Shown piece by piece: positions 54,680 to 63,847 of a stretch of 64,000 nucleotides of DNA. This DNA is from CAVYYW01 sp963772845. Its GTDB lineage: Bacteria > Bacillota > Bacilli > Bacillales > Sporolactobacillaceae. Every line of letters starts with the position of its first letter. Position 1 is the stretch's first letter. The stretch spans positions 1-64,000 of the forward strand of contig CAVYYW010000027.1 of NCBI GenBank assembly GCA_963772845.1. Direction: 5' to 3'. Under the pieces are notes generated by a model. It searched no databases. It had not been told where the DNA came from and saw nothing but the letters and a program-made list of their open reading frames with translations. Made by a program: the position numbers and the translations under genes.

Positions 54680-56185
54680 TCTATAAAATTTTAAGTAGTC
54701 CCTGCGGGGTGTTCTTGGAACGCTGATGAGGCCACTGAAAGAGACCACCTTTTTTGATGTGTTTGTTGATTTCCGCTCTAGACTGCTCGCTTTCCACGGG
54801 CACGGCCTCAGCTAACTTTGGCGTGGGCTCTTTGTGCCAAAGTGGATCTTCGAGCGCGTGCTGCTTCCGTAGGACTTGAAACAGCCTCCTTGAATCCACA
54901 CCGCACGAAGAAAATGCGTTTGCTTTAGATTGAAAGCTGAAATACCCTCGCTTTCCACGGGCACGGCCTCAGCTAACTTTGGCGTGGTCTCCTTGTTTGC
55001 CAAAGTGGATCTTCGGACGCGTGCTGTTTCCGTAGGAGTCTCGGGTATTTCTAGCTTTCAATCTGCATGCGCATTTCGAGGAGTCATGGATATTTCTGGC
55101 TTTCAATTGTAGGCATGCATATTTTCGAGGAGTTTCGGGTATTTCTGGCTTTCTCTAGGCATGCGCATTTTCGAGGAGTCTCGGGTATTTGCTTTCAAAG
55201 CATGCAATTTTCGAGCGCATTGCTGCATTTTCGAGGAGTCTCGGGTATTTCTAGCTTTCAACTCAGGGCATGCGTATTTTCGAGGAGTCTCGCGTCTTCC
55301 GCTTCAATCAACGTCATGTGATGTCCTTTAGAAGTCAATTATTGCTACGCATGCCTTCAGGATGTGAATAGGTTCGCCGGTGGCACAGGACGTGACAAAT
55401 TTAGCCAAACTTTCTACATAATTTTGCGCTGCCTTTAGAATTCCAGGGGACTTTGCGTTATTCTTTGATTAAATCTTAAAAAAGATCAATAATATAGAAG
55501 TTTTTCAGTTGCCTCAGTCTGATCCCGCAGATGTCTCACCCTTCAGATAAATTGGCCCAAAAATGCAATAATCAGCCCGAAGAACAAAAAAGCGTGCCAC
55601 ACAATTCTCTTTTGAGAATGTGTCGGCACGCTGCTTTAAAAAGACTTTTTTTGGCATCTCGCTGATTGCGCTGAAATTGAAATAACACCTTTTGGAACCA
55701 CACCGACAGAACGCTGTATTGGCAAAGGCAGTCAAAAAGAGAGTGAAATGTCCTTAATGAGAGGGAGGAAGACGTTCGTCGGGGCAAATGCGCATCCCTA
55801 TTGATGAAAGCTAAAAACTCGAAACTCCTTGAAAAAGCACATGCTCACTGAAAGGCAGGAATACCTGAGACTTCTCGAAAATGCTTTGTGCTCCATTATA
55901 AAAATGGAAATACTTGAGACTCCTCGAAATTGCCCGTGCTTATTGAAAGCAAGAAATACCCGAGACTCCTGCAAGAATCAGCGTTCCAAGCGAGACCCCA
56001 CAGCCACAATGTCTTATGTGAGGAGGCTCGCGGAACGCCTGCGGAAAGCGAGGGTATTTCCGCTTTCAATTATGACATCGCATTTTCTTCGTGCGAAATC
56101 ACAAAAATCGGAATTTTCTAGTGTCAGTTTCGCTATTTTAGTTGTTTACAAGTATTTATTAAGCGTTATTCGGCCATTTTTTTGC
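54680..56185. repeat. repeat block between the dehydrogenase and an unknown membrane gene
   Basis: No credible gene. Two 163-bp-type elements (about 54775-54910 and 54940-55040), then a run of GGAGTCTCGGGTATTT units at irregular 50-70 bp spacing (55036-55300), the A/T-rich element near 55465, and minus-sense 49-bp units at about 55810-55975 with a final GCGGAAAGCGAGGG element near 56040. A hairpin with CGTGCCACACAATTCTC and GAGAATGTGTCGGCACG lies at 55592-55632 and may terminate transcripts. Confidence 0.85.
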
Positions 56186-57753
56186 TTATATCGTGTAGCC
56201 TCCGAGCATAAGCGTCACAAATAGCGTGTCAATAATGATAAAGTACACAATCTCAGGCAGCATCTCCCAGTACTCTGTTCTAACAAAACGTGTGATCAGA
56301 CCTGAAACCAGCGCTGCTGCTACGGCGATCAGATAAGGACTGCCGGTGAAAGTTCAAATAAAAAGGCAGTTCTGATGGGATGAGCTTTGGTATGAGAAAA
56401 TCGTACAGGTAGATGAACTGCGAAATGAAAAAGATAATATAAGTGCCCCATCGGACAAAGGGGGCGCCATTTTCGACAGCTGTCGTCTTTGCAAAATAGC
56501 AAATGAAATAAAAGAGCAAGGCAATGAGCGAATAAATTAGTGCAAAGAACACTGCAAAAATATTAACCGACAGTATGATCAGGGCATTTGAGATGGCCTG
56601 GCCGATATCATGCTGAGTCGCTTTGATACTTTTGGCAATCGCCTTGGCGTTCGTACTTGCGGCATAAAGTTGATAATGATTTGCTTTTTGATAACCAAGC
56701 CAGATAATCAAGTTATTGCTCAATTCCTTTGGCTTGATCGACTGGTTATTCGTACTGTGACGTTCAGCAAGAGCCGTCCCATTATTATTGAGAATTGCAG
56801 AATAGACGACCTGTCCGTCATGATGAAATGACAGGGTACCTTGTGATGCGAACGTAATCTTATCCTTGCCGTTGATGACCGTGTAGCTAAGATCATTTAA
56901 TTCCTGGATAGGTTCATGACCATCGGCTGTGTAGACATCAAAATGATGTTCGGACCATTCCGGTTTTCCGGCTGCAATCGCATGAGCGCTGACATCGGAC
57001 ATCATGTAAGTGGTTGTAATCGTGCTGCTGTAAGTCGTCTTTGAATATAACAAATGCACAGAATTTGGCGTCACAGAAAACATAAAACCGCTGTATCGTG
57101 CAGAGGGATTATTAAACGTGTGAAGCAGTGAATGCGGATACTGCTTGCCGTCTTTTTTAAAGTAAATAACTTTAGTTTCTTTATCCTTGTTTAACGTTGC
57201 AATGAAATCCTGACTGTTCGCACTGGTGACAAGTTCTGATACTGGAAGATTAAAAGATCCAAGGGTCTTAATATCTCCCAGTAGCAGGGTCAGCTTCTTT
57301 CACGATCGGCCCTGAAGAATAAATAATGTGGTCATTGTCTGCGGGCATAAGCTGTGCAGCATGTGAATCAAGTATTTTGGTATGACCCTTCGTATACTCA
57401 GTGAGCTTGCCGTTTTTTATGTAAATTAACGTGCTTCCTTTAGCCCAGATGCCATCATTGTCCGGGTGAACAGGGTAGGTATGGTTGGTCAAAATATCCA
57501 TGGAAGGGGAGACCTCGACTTCAGAGATTCCCTTCTTCGTTACGGCATAAATGGCGGTATTGCTCCCGCGTTTCTGTGTGAAAAGCTTTGCTGAATCCGT
57601 CATGTCCTTCATTGGAAGGGGAATGGAGCGGCTCCAGTTCTTCGAAGGCGGGGTTTCTAAATTGTTCAGTTGCTTTAATGTAAACAAACCGAAAATGATA
57701 ATCAGCACAATCAGGGGTAAAAACCATACGGAAATTTTTCTGAATAGATTCAT
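56186..57753 (-). CDS. unrecognised multi-span membrane protein, two frameshifts as written
   Basis: Corrected length about 521 residues. N-terminal span (ISVWFLPLIVLIIIFGLFTL), a long extracytoplasmic domain (about 30-350) with regular strand-like stretches such as GTLSFHHDGQVVYSAIL, then about four to five C-terminal spans (LIILSVNIFAVFFALIYSLI; WGTYIIFFISQFIYLYDFLI; SPYLIAVAAALVSGLI; LPEIVYFIIIDTLFVTLML). Breaks: CCC 57277-57279 and AAA 56349-56351 each hold one base too many; both are homopolymers, and repair carries the frame to TAA at 56186. I do not recognise the family. It diverges from the TerC gene and is flanked by repeats. Confidence 0.72.
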
Positions 57754-57952
57754 AGAATATTACCTCAACTATTTTTCTAATTTATAGACCATTTTCTATT
57801 ATATAACTTTTTTGAAATATTTGAAATAGGAAAGTAAGGGTTTCTTTTAGAAACAGAAAAGATTGAGAGAAAAGAGATGAAGGCATTAATCATCTAATAA
57901 TTCCCCTTTGAATAAATCCTGGTGAACGAGCAAATAGACGAGGTGCTGTTCG

Positions 57953-57981
57953 TTGAGGGACAAGCAGAAAATGGTTATACT
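57953..57981 (+). promoter_or_regulatory. promoter of the TerC gene
   Basis: TTGAGG (57953-57958), 17-base spacer, TATACT (57976-57981). If correct, the transcript starts near 57988 and the gene cannot begin at the earlier in-frame start 57922. Confidence 0.55.
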
Positions 57982-58014
57982 TATTTTAACAACGAATCTG
58001 GAAAGGGCGTGTTG

Positions 58015-58683
58015 TTGGCGGGGACTTTTATATTAGCCTTAATTGGTATTATAGTGATTAATATTGTCTTAAGCGGTGATAATGCCGTGGTAATTGCTCT
58101 CGCATGCCGAAATCTTCCTGACAAGCAGCAAAATAGAGCGATCTTATGGGGCAGCGTCGGGGCCATCGTATTAAGAATTATTTTGACATTTATAGCGGTT
58201 TGGCTGCTGCAGATCCCGTTTCTGAAAATAATAGGCGGGTTGCTTCTTATTTATATTTCTATAAATTTACTGGCTGATGATACTGATCCTGATTTAAAAG
58301 GAAGCTCGAATATATGGGGAGCAATCCGAACCATTATTATTGCAGATCTCATTATGAGCCTCGATAACGTTGTAGCAGTAGCAGGTGCAGCACATGGGAA
58401 CATTGCATTAATTATCCTAGGGCTTGCAATCAGCATTCCCTTGATCATTTGGGGAAGCAAGCTGTTGATGAAGCTGATGGACCGTTTCCCGGTCATTGTG
58501 ATGCTTGGCGCTGCCTTACTCGGCTACACGGCCGGGGAAATGCTGACTAGCGACAAAGCTGTTGCTCACTATATAGCCGGCACTGCTCTGCCTTGGGACT
58601 TGATAATATCTGTTATTCTCGCTATTGCAGTGGTCGCAGCAGGACTATTGATTAATAAAAATAAGAAAACATCTGAACGATAA
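58015..58683 (+). CDS. TerC-family integral membrane protein (YjbE-like)
   Basis: 222 residues from TTG 58015, with seven predicted spans. Metal-type motifs: NIVLSGDNAVVIALACRNLP in span 1-2 and DLIMSLDNVVAVAGAAHGN later, the paired Asp-Asn signatures of TerC proteins. Relatives export manganese or load it onto exported enzymes; no yybP-ykoY riboswitch is visible upstream. TTG 58015 follows GGAAAGGG and fits the promoter and usual length; GTG 58009 or the longer 57922 start are alternatives. Confidence 0.83.
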   Translation: MAGTFILALIGIIVINIVLSGDNAVVIALACRNLPDKQQNRAILWGSVGAIVLRIILTFIAVWLLQIPFLKIIGGLLLIYISINLLADDTDPDLKGSSNIWGAIRTIIIADLIMSLDNVVAVAGAAHGNIALIILGLAISIPLIIWGSKLLMKLMDRFPVIVMLGAALLGYTAGEMLTSDKAVAHYIAGTALPWDLIISVILAIAVVAAGLLINKNKKTSER

Positions 58684-58722
58684 GACCAAAGCATCATCAA
58701 GCACCTGAAAGGGGAATGGCCG

Positions 58723-59145
58723 ATGAAAACACAATTAAAGCTTCATGAAAAGTGGGTTAAGGCTTTGTCTCCTGAAGGCAAAGCAGAGATATTAAATAAT
58801 TATTTAAAGAGATCGGTAAGTCGTGATGAAGGGGTGGTTTATTCTCCTCTGAAAACGGCAGTCAACCATCAAGGTAGTCTTCTTGTCACCGTTTTTATAG
58901 AAAACAGAACAAGCATGCCCTGGAAAATGAATCATTCGATGATATGCACATATAGAGGAAAGAAGCTGGCTGCGGCTACTTTTATGGATTCCTCAATTAC
59001 GGTCGATCCTTTTACACTTATGCCATGGACATTTATCTTTCCTAAGAATCAAATAGTAATGGGGACAGAGGCTGGATCTCTTTCTACTAATGAGCTGAGA
59101 GTGAGTGAAGCAGATGAAGAACACGACGCTGCCGCAGGGAATTAA
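58723..59145 (+). CDS. SLAP domain-containing protein
   Basis: 140 residues. The SLAP domain (about 5-118) is visible from LHEKWVKALSPEGK to TLMPWTFIFPKNQI. No signal peptide is seen, so it probably stays in the cytoplasm. SLAP proteins were named from S-layer accessory secretion loci, but their role is unclear. AAAGGGG precedes the ATG. Its last 41 bases overlap the amidase gene. Confidence 0.78.
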   Translation: MKTQLKLHEKWVKALSPEGKAEILNNYLKRSVSRDEGVVYSPLKTAVNHQGSLLVTVFIENRTSMPWKMNHSMICTYRGKKLAAATFMDSSITVDPFTLMPWTFIFPKNQIVMGTEAGSLSTNELRVSEADEEHDAAAGN

Positions 59146-60559
59146 TACGATGACACTGGCTGATATGAAGAAAAAAATGGAGGACGGGCTATTGACGTCC
59201 CGAGACCTTGTTGCCTATTATCTGGATCGGATTGCTGAATATAATCCGAAATTAAAAGCCGTTCTGGAAGTCAACCCGGAAATTGAACAGTTGGCGCTTG
59301 TTGCCGATGCTGAGCGGTCACGCGGCAAAATTAGAGGGCCGCTTCACGGAATCCCGATTTTAGTTAAGGATAATATTGACACTGGGGACAAAATGCATAC
59401 AAGTGCGGGCTCACTTGCTTTAAAGGATCATTATGCTGCCGAGGATGCTTTTGTTGTCGCACAACTAAGAAAATCAGGTGCCTTAATTTTAGGAAAAGCC
59501 AATATGACCGAGTGGGCGAATTTCATGAGTGACCATATGCCGAGCGGTTACAGCTCAAGAGGTGGACAAGTATTGAACCCTTATGGTCCCGGTCAATTCG
59601 ATGTCGGAGGTTCCAGTGCTGGATCCGCATCAGGGGTTGCTGCTGGTTTAGGCGCAGCGGCAATAGGTTCTGAGACATCGGGTTCCATTCTTAACCCGGC
59701 CAGCCAAAATGCTGTGGTCGGAATTAAACCAACGATTGGTCTTGTCAGCCGTGCGGGGATCATTCCGATCGCCCACTCTCAAGACACGGCAGGACCGATT
59801 GCACAAACGGTTGAAGATGCAGCAATGCTTCTGGAAGCTATTGCGGGCGAGGATGAGAACGATCCTATTACCAGTCTTGCTGAAACAGGCACGTCTTATC
59901 TGTCTTTTTTAAAGAAAGACGGTCTAAACGGGGCAAGAATCGGGGTGCCTGAACGTTTCTTTGAGGAATGCACACCTGAGCAAATGGTGCTGGTTGAACT
60001 CGCTATTGCAGACATGGAAGAAGCTGGCGCTGTGGTCCTTACCGATATTGATCTTCCAGAAACAAAAGCAGAAGAAAATATAGATGTGCTTGTCTATGAA
60101 TTTAAGACAGCTCTTAACGCTTATTTAGGTAAATTGCCTTCACATTTACCTGTTCATAGTTTGCAGGACCTGCTTGCTTTCAACAGCCAAAATGCAAGTG
60201 AGATGCTGAAGTACGGCCAGGCATTGCTAGAATTAAGCGAAAGAACATCCGGTACCTCAACGGATAAGGAATATATTAACAGCAGAAGCCAGGACGTATT
60301 TGAAATGAAAGAAAAGGTATTGGACCAAGCTTTTGACGAGCATCATCTGGATGCCATTCTCTTTCCATCTTCATATGGTTCACCATTAGGTGCGAAAGCA
60401 GGCTATCCATCGATCTGTGTGCCTTCAGGCTTTACGCCGGATGGCGAACCGCTTGGTCTGTCTTTTACGGGAAAAGCATTCAGTGAAGGGCGTCTTATAG
60501 AGATCACTTACAGCTATGAACAGCTGACAAACCATCGCAGGCAGCCAGTCTTAGAGTAG
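59105..60559 (+). CDS. amidase signature-family hydrolase
   Basis: 484 residues. The Ser-cisSer-Lys triad is intact: Lys in LVKDNIDTGDKM, cis-Ser in GGSSAGSASG and nucleophile Ser in AIGSETSGSI. It is a cytosolic amidase rather than GatA, because the length and C-terminus (SICVPSGFTPDGEPLGLSF) match the stand-alone group; substrate unknown. Start 59105 (GTG) or 59114 (ATG); neither has a strong ribosome site, and overlap with the SLAP gene suggests coupled translation. fdhD follows 12 bases later. Confidence 0.88.
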   Translation: MKQMKNTTLPQGINTMTLADMKKKMEDGLLTSRDLVAYYLDRIAEYNPKLKAVLEVNPEIEQLALVADAERSRGKIRGPLHGIPILVKDNIDTGDKMHTSAGSLALKDHYAAEDAFVVAQLRKSGALILGKANMTEWANFMSDHMPSGYSSRGGQVLNPYGPGQFDVGGSSAGSASGVAAGLGAAAIGSETSGSILNPASQNAVVGIKPTIGLVSRAGIIPIAHSQDTAGPIAQTVEDAAMLLEAIAGEDENDPITSLAETGTSYLSFLKKDGLNGARIGVPERFFEECTPEQMVLVELAIADMEEAGAVVLTDIDLPETKAEENIDVLVYEFKTALNAYLGKLPSHLPVHSLQDLLAFNSQNASEMLKYGQALLELSERTSGTSTDKEYINSRSQDVFEMKEKVLDQAFDEHHLDAILFPSSYGSPLGAKAGYPSICVPSGFTPDGEPLGLSFTGKAFSEGRLIEITYSYEQLTNHRRQPVLE

Positions 60560-60571
60560 AGGAGAAGGATT

Positions 60572-61366
60572 ATGGAGACCGATTTAACAAACAGGTGGAC
60601 AATCCATAGGGTAACAGGGGATGAGATCGAGCAGACAGAAGATGTGATCGTCAATGAAACACCGGTCACATTGGTGATCAATGGAGAAGAGTTCGCGACA
60701 GTCGTCTGTTCTCCTGTGCAGCTTGAAGAACTTATCATTGGATTTCTTGCCGCAGAAGGCGTCATTCGATCGTTTCGCGAAATCCAAAAATTATCTGTAA
60801 ATACCAGCCAAGGCTTTGTAAATATTGAAATCCAAAACTTTCAAAAGGCAGAAACAGCGGATATGACAAAACGGGTCATTGGGTCATGCTGTGGAAAAAG
60901 CCGACAGTTCTATTTTAAAAATGATGTGAAAACGGCCCGTACAATCATGAGGGCCCCAACGGCAACGATTGAGCAGTGCATGAACCTGATGAACGGATTA
61001 AAACAGACCTCGGATACATTCGATCAAACAGGCGGCGTTCATAATGCTGCCTTATGCCTTCCGGATCAAATCGTGGAAACCGCTACAGATATCGGCAGGC
61101 ATAACACACTAGATAAGCTCTACGGCCACATGCTCCAAAATAATTTGCGCGGACATGATTATCTTGTGGCATTCAGTGGAAGAATCTCATCTGAGGTGAT
61201 CCTGAAGGTATCAAAAATGGGCATTGGGATATTATTGTCAAAATCTGCCCCAACGGATCTGGCCCTGAAGCTCGCTGATGACCTTAATATTACAGCGGCC
61301 GGGTTTATTCGAAACCAAAAGATGAATATTTACACGCATCCGGAGCGTTTAATAAGACAACTTTAA
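60572..61366 (+). CDS. fdhD: formate dehydrogenase accessory sulfurtransferase FdhD
   Basis: 264 residues. The Cys motif GSCCGKS (Cys106-107) and TGGVHNAALC plus VAFSGRISSEVILKVSKMGI are FdhD hallmarks. It hands sulfur from a cysteine desulfurase to the molybdenum/tungsten bis-MGD cofactor of formate dehydrogenase. No formate dehydrogenase gene lies in the window. GAGGAGAAGG precedes the ATG, and it is in line with the amidase gene. Confidence 0.94.
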   Translation: METDLTNRWTIHRVTGDEIEQTEDVIVNETPVTLVINGEEFATVVCSPVQLEELIIGFLAAEGVIRSFREIQKLSVNTSQGFVNIEIQNFQKAETADMTKRVIGSCCGKSRQFYFKNDVKTARTIMRAPTATIEQCMNLMNGLKQTSDTFDQTGGVHNAALCLPDQIVETATDIGRHNTLDKLYGHMLQNNLRGHDYLVAFSGRISSEVILKVSKMGIGILLSKSAPTDLALKLADDLNITAAGFIRNQKMNIYTHPERLIRQL

Positions 61367-61479
61367 TGTTGAATTTGTCACAGTCTGATGAACAAGCTGT
61401 TCTTCCGTTGACCCGCTCTTCCCGAAAGACATATAATAAAGCTTGAAAAGAAATGTGCGTTTTGAATAGGATGATAAAA

Positions 61480-61899
61480 ATGACAAAAGAAAAAAACATG
61501 ACAGCGGCCGGTATGGGAGAACAGATTCTTACCCCTTGTTCAAATAAGCCGAACTGTGTATCCAGTGAACATAAAAATCTTAACCGCAAAATGCTTCCTG
61601 TTTCATATGAAGGAATGACCCTGGAGCAGGCAAAAAGCTGTCTTCTGGAAGTGCTGCACAGCATGCCGAGAATTGATATTAAGCAGGACAATCATCATTT
61701 TATGCAAGTGGAGTACCGGACTCAGGTATTTGAATTTTTCCATGATGCAGAGTTCTATTTTAATGAAAAAAGCAAAAAGCTTCAGTTTCGATCTTCTACC
61801 CGAATCGGATTTGCTGATTTTGGATCAAATAAACGTTGGTTGCAGTCAGTTATTGCCCGCTTTTTACAAAAAGCTGCAGTCTATCATTCTTCACTATAG
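61480..61899 (+). CDS. DUF1499 family protein
   Basis: 139 residues from ATG 61480 (other in-frame ATGs at 61471 and 61453). Family hallmarks: LTPCSNKPNCVSSE (conserved Cys pair), a central FHDAEFYFNEKSKKLQFRS and end SSTRIGFADFGSNKRW. DUF1499 proteins have no established function. Own promoter likely; the start region is A-rich with only a weak AGG ribosome site. Confidence 0.82.
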   Translation: MTKEKNMTAAGMGEQILTPCSNKPNCVSSEHKNLNRKMLPVSYEGMTLEQAKSCLLEVLHSMPRIDIKQDNHHFMQVEYRTQVFEFFHDAEFYFNEKSKKLQFRSSTRIGFADFGSNKRWLQSVIARFLQKAAVYHSSL

Positions 61900-61957
61900 G
61901 GTACGCTCCTGAACACCGATTGTAAGACACTTCCATATTAAAAAAGGAGTGATGACT

Positions 61958-62788
61958 GTGAGAGTAGGTTACCTTGGTCCAAAAGGTACGTTCAGCGAAG
62001 AAGCTGCCGTCCGTTACTTTGAAGACCAGAATGTTGAAATGGTGGCGTTTCAGACGATTTCGGATGTTTTTGAAGATGTAGAGGCCGGAAACGTGGACAG
62101 CGCAGTCGTTCCGATTGAGAACACCATTGAAGGTACCATTAACATAACCGTGGACAGCCTGGCTGACAGCCCTGAATTATTTATACAGGGAGAAATGATC
62201 TTAGGAATATCGCAGCAATTGCTCGGTGTAAAGGGCGTACTTCTGGATGAAATTCAAGAAATATGGTCAATTCCTCCAGCCTTGGCACAATGCCGGAAAT
62301 TTATTAGAAAGAGTCAGGCTGAGACAAAGCATTTTGACAGTACCGCTTCAGCAGCTTTAAAGGTGAAGGAATCGGGAAGACGAGACGTGGGTGCCGTCGC
62401 TTCGGCATGGGCTGCAGAACAGCTTGGATTGGAAGTCATCGCAAGGAATGTGCAGGACACATCAGCGAACCATACCCGCTTTGTGGTGATAGCGAATGAA
62501 CGCACAATGGCGGAGGATTCTCAAAAAACAATGCTTTTAATCACCCCTGGTGACGAGCATTCCGGCCTCCTTGCAGACATTCTTCAGGTGTTTTCAACAT
62601 TGGATTTAAACCTCTCTTGGATCGAATCCCGGCCAACCAAAACAAAGCTTGGCACGTATCAATTTTATCTTGTTGCAGAAGCCGGAATGCAGGATGAACG
62701 CATGTCAAAAGTCCTGGCGATTCTTGATATTTATGGACATCGCACGAGAGTTCTTGGCACCTACAAAAGTAAATTACATGTAACCTGA
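61958..62788 (+). CDS. pheA: prephenate dehydratase
   Basis: 276 residues. Prephenate dehydratase domain (GYLGPKGTFSEEAA; substrate motif DTSANHTRFVVI with the catalytic Thr) and a C-terminal ACT domain with GLLADILQVF and ESRPTKTKLGTYQFYL for phenylalanine feedback. It converts prephenate to phenylpyruvate. GTG 61958 is 8 bases after GGAG; GTG 61949 and ATG 61952 nearly touch the site. Here it is not beside pheB or obg. Confidence 0.94.
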   Translation: MRVGYLGPKGTFSEEAAVRYFEDQNVEMVAFQTISDVFEDVEAGNVDSAVVPIENTIEGTINITVDSLADSPELFIQGEMILGISQQLLGVKGVLLDEIQEIWSIPPALAQCRKFIRKSQAETKHFDSTASAALKVKESGRRDVGAVASAWAAEQLGLEVIARNVQDTSANHTRFVVIANERTMAEDSQKTMLLITPGDEHSGLLADILQVFSTLDLNLSWIESRPTKTKLGTYQFYLVAEAGMQDERMSKVLAILDIYGHRTRVLGTYKSKLHVT

Positions 62789-62829
62789 CAGCTCAGACAA
62801 TAATACGATTTTTAAAGGACGGGGAAACA

Positions 62830-63207
62830 ATGGGTAAACTATTTGTAATCATTGGAGCAGCCTGTGCACTGTTATCCGTAGCCTTCGGTGCTTTCGGGGC
62901 ACACGGCTTAAAAAATAAGCTATCCGCACATTATATGGAAATTTTTCAAACTGGCGTTCATTACCAAATGATGCATGCATTAGGACTGATTCTTGTAGGC
63001 ATTTTGGCAGCAACATGGCTGAATAATGGTTCGGCGCTTCTCAACTGGGCAGGCTGGCTGATGTTTTTCGGCATTATTCTTTTCTCAGGAAGTTTATACA
63101 TATTAAGCTTGACGCAGGTTTCTGTACTTGGCGCGATTACACCGATCGGCGGTGTTGCATTTCTCGTCAGCTGGCTCTTAATTATCATTGCATTTGTTCG
63201 TGCCTGA
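62830..63207 (+). CDS. ywdK: DUF423 family membrane protein YwdK
   Basis: 125 residues with four membrane spans. The DUF423 signature AFGAFGAHGLKN is at residues about 20-31, followed by ETGVHYQMMHALGLI-type FQTGVHYQMMHALGL. Function unknown. ywdK next to gerQ is also found in B. subtilis. AAAGGACGGGG precedes the ATG. The stop codon lies inside the terminator stem. Confidence 0.93.
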   Translation: MGKLFVIIGAACALLSVAFGAFGAHGLKNKLSAHYMEIFQTGVHYQMMHALGLILVGILAATWLNNGSALLNWAGWLMFFGIILFSGSLYILSLTQVSVLGAITPIGGVAFLVSWLLIIIAFVRA

Positions 63208-63233
63208 CCCTTTAGGGGCCAGGCATTTTTTCT
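63201..63233 (+). terminator. terminator overlapping the ywdK stop codon
   Basis: TGCCTG ... CAGGCA stem with inner CCC/GGG pairs, then six T's. Confidence 0.85.
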
Positions 63234-63399
63234 TATCAGAAAAGGGGCGAGGAGATCGGAACGATTTTAGTGCAAAAATAAAAAGCCGCATTTTCATGGG
63301 CTTTATTGGATGGTCATGCTATTTAATTTATCTGAGGAGGGAAAGGAATTCTCTCTGAAAACCCTACCGGCTATTTCATGGTTATTCAGGCAAGCACCA

Positions 63400-63847
63400 G
63401 ATTGAGCTATTCTTGGATTAAATCTTAAAAAAGGCAAATAAATACAGAAGTTTTTCAGTGATGTGTAGGAGCTAACAAGTGCGGCTCTTTTCTTTGTCTA
63501 GTTACGCTTGCCAGCCCTTCGGTTCCTTCAACTTTCTTTACAGAGAACAAAAAGCGTTCTCTTCAGAAAGTCTCCAGGCTCCTTCAGGGCTATTCAGGCA
63601 AGCTTCACTTTTCTTTGTCTAGTTCCGCCGCACAGCTCCTCGGGGTCACTTCGAAAGCCCTTCAAAAATGAAAAAGCCATTTTTTGGTCTTCCTCCATTT
63701 TCCGGGAAAGAAATCTGGAACCATGTGCTCCTGCCAGTCTGCTAGTCATGCTTCGAAGCGATTGGATTCCTCGTCGCAACTCAAGTAGTACGTTCGAGAA
63801 GTGATGCTCGTGCCTGTCGGAGCTGATATGTGCGGCTTCACTTTTCT
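63400..63847. repeat. repeat block abutting the gerQ stop codon
   Basis: Contains the A/T-rich element (GATTAAATCTTAAAAAAGG, near 63417) and a long copy of the 46-kb family: CCCTTCGGTTCCTTCAACTT at 63516, GCCGCACAGCTCCTCGGGG at 63628, one 77-bp-type unit at about 63726-63803, and TGCCTGTCGGAGCTGATATG near 63813. It ends at CTTTTCT, whose last bases form part of the gerQ stop. Nothing coding is seen from 63238 to 63400. Confidence 0.86.

Noticed and set aside
57781..58010. Manganese (yybP-ykoY) riboswitch before the TerC gene
   Set aside because: No conserved aptamer blocks could be recognised.
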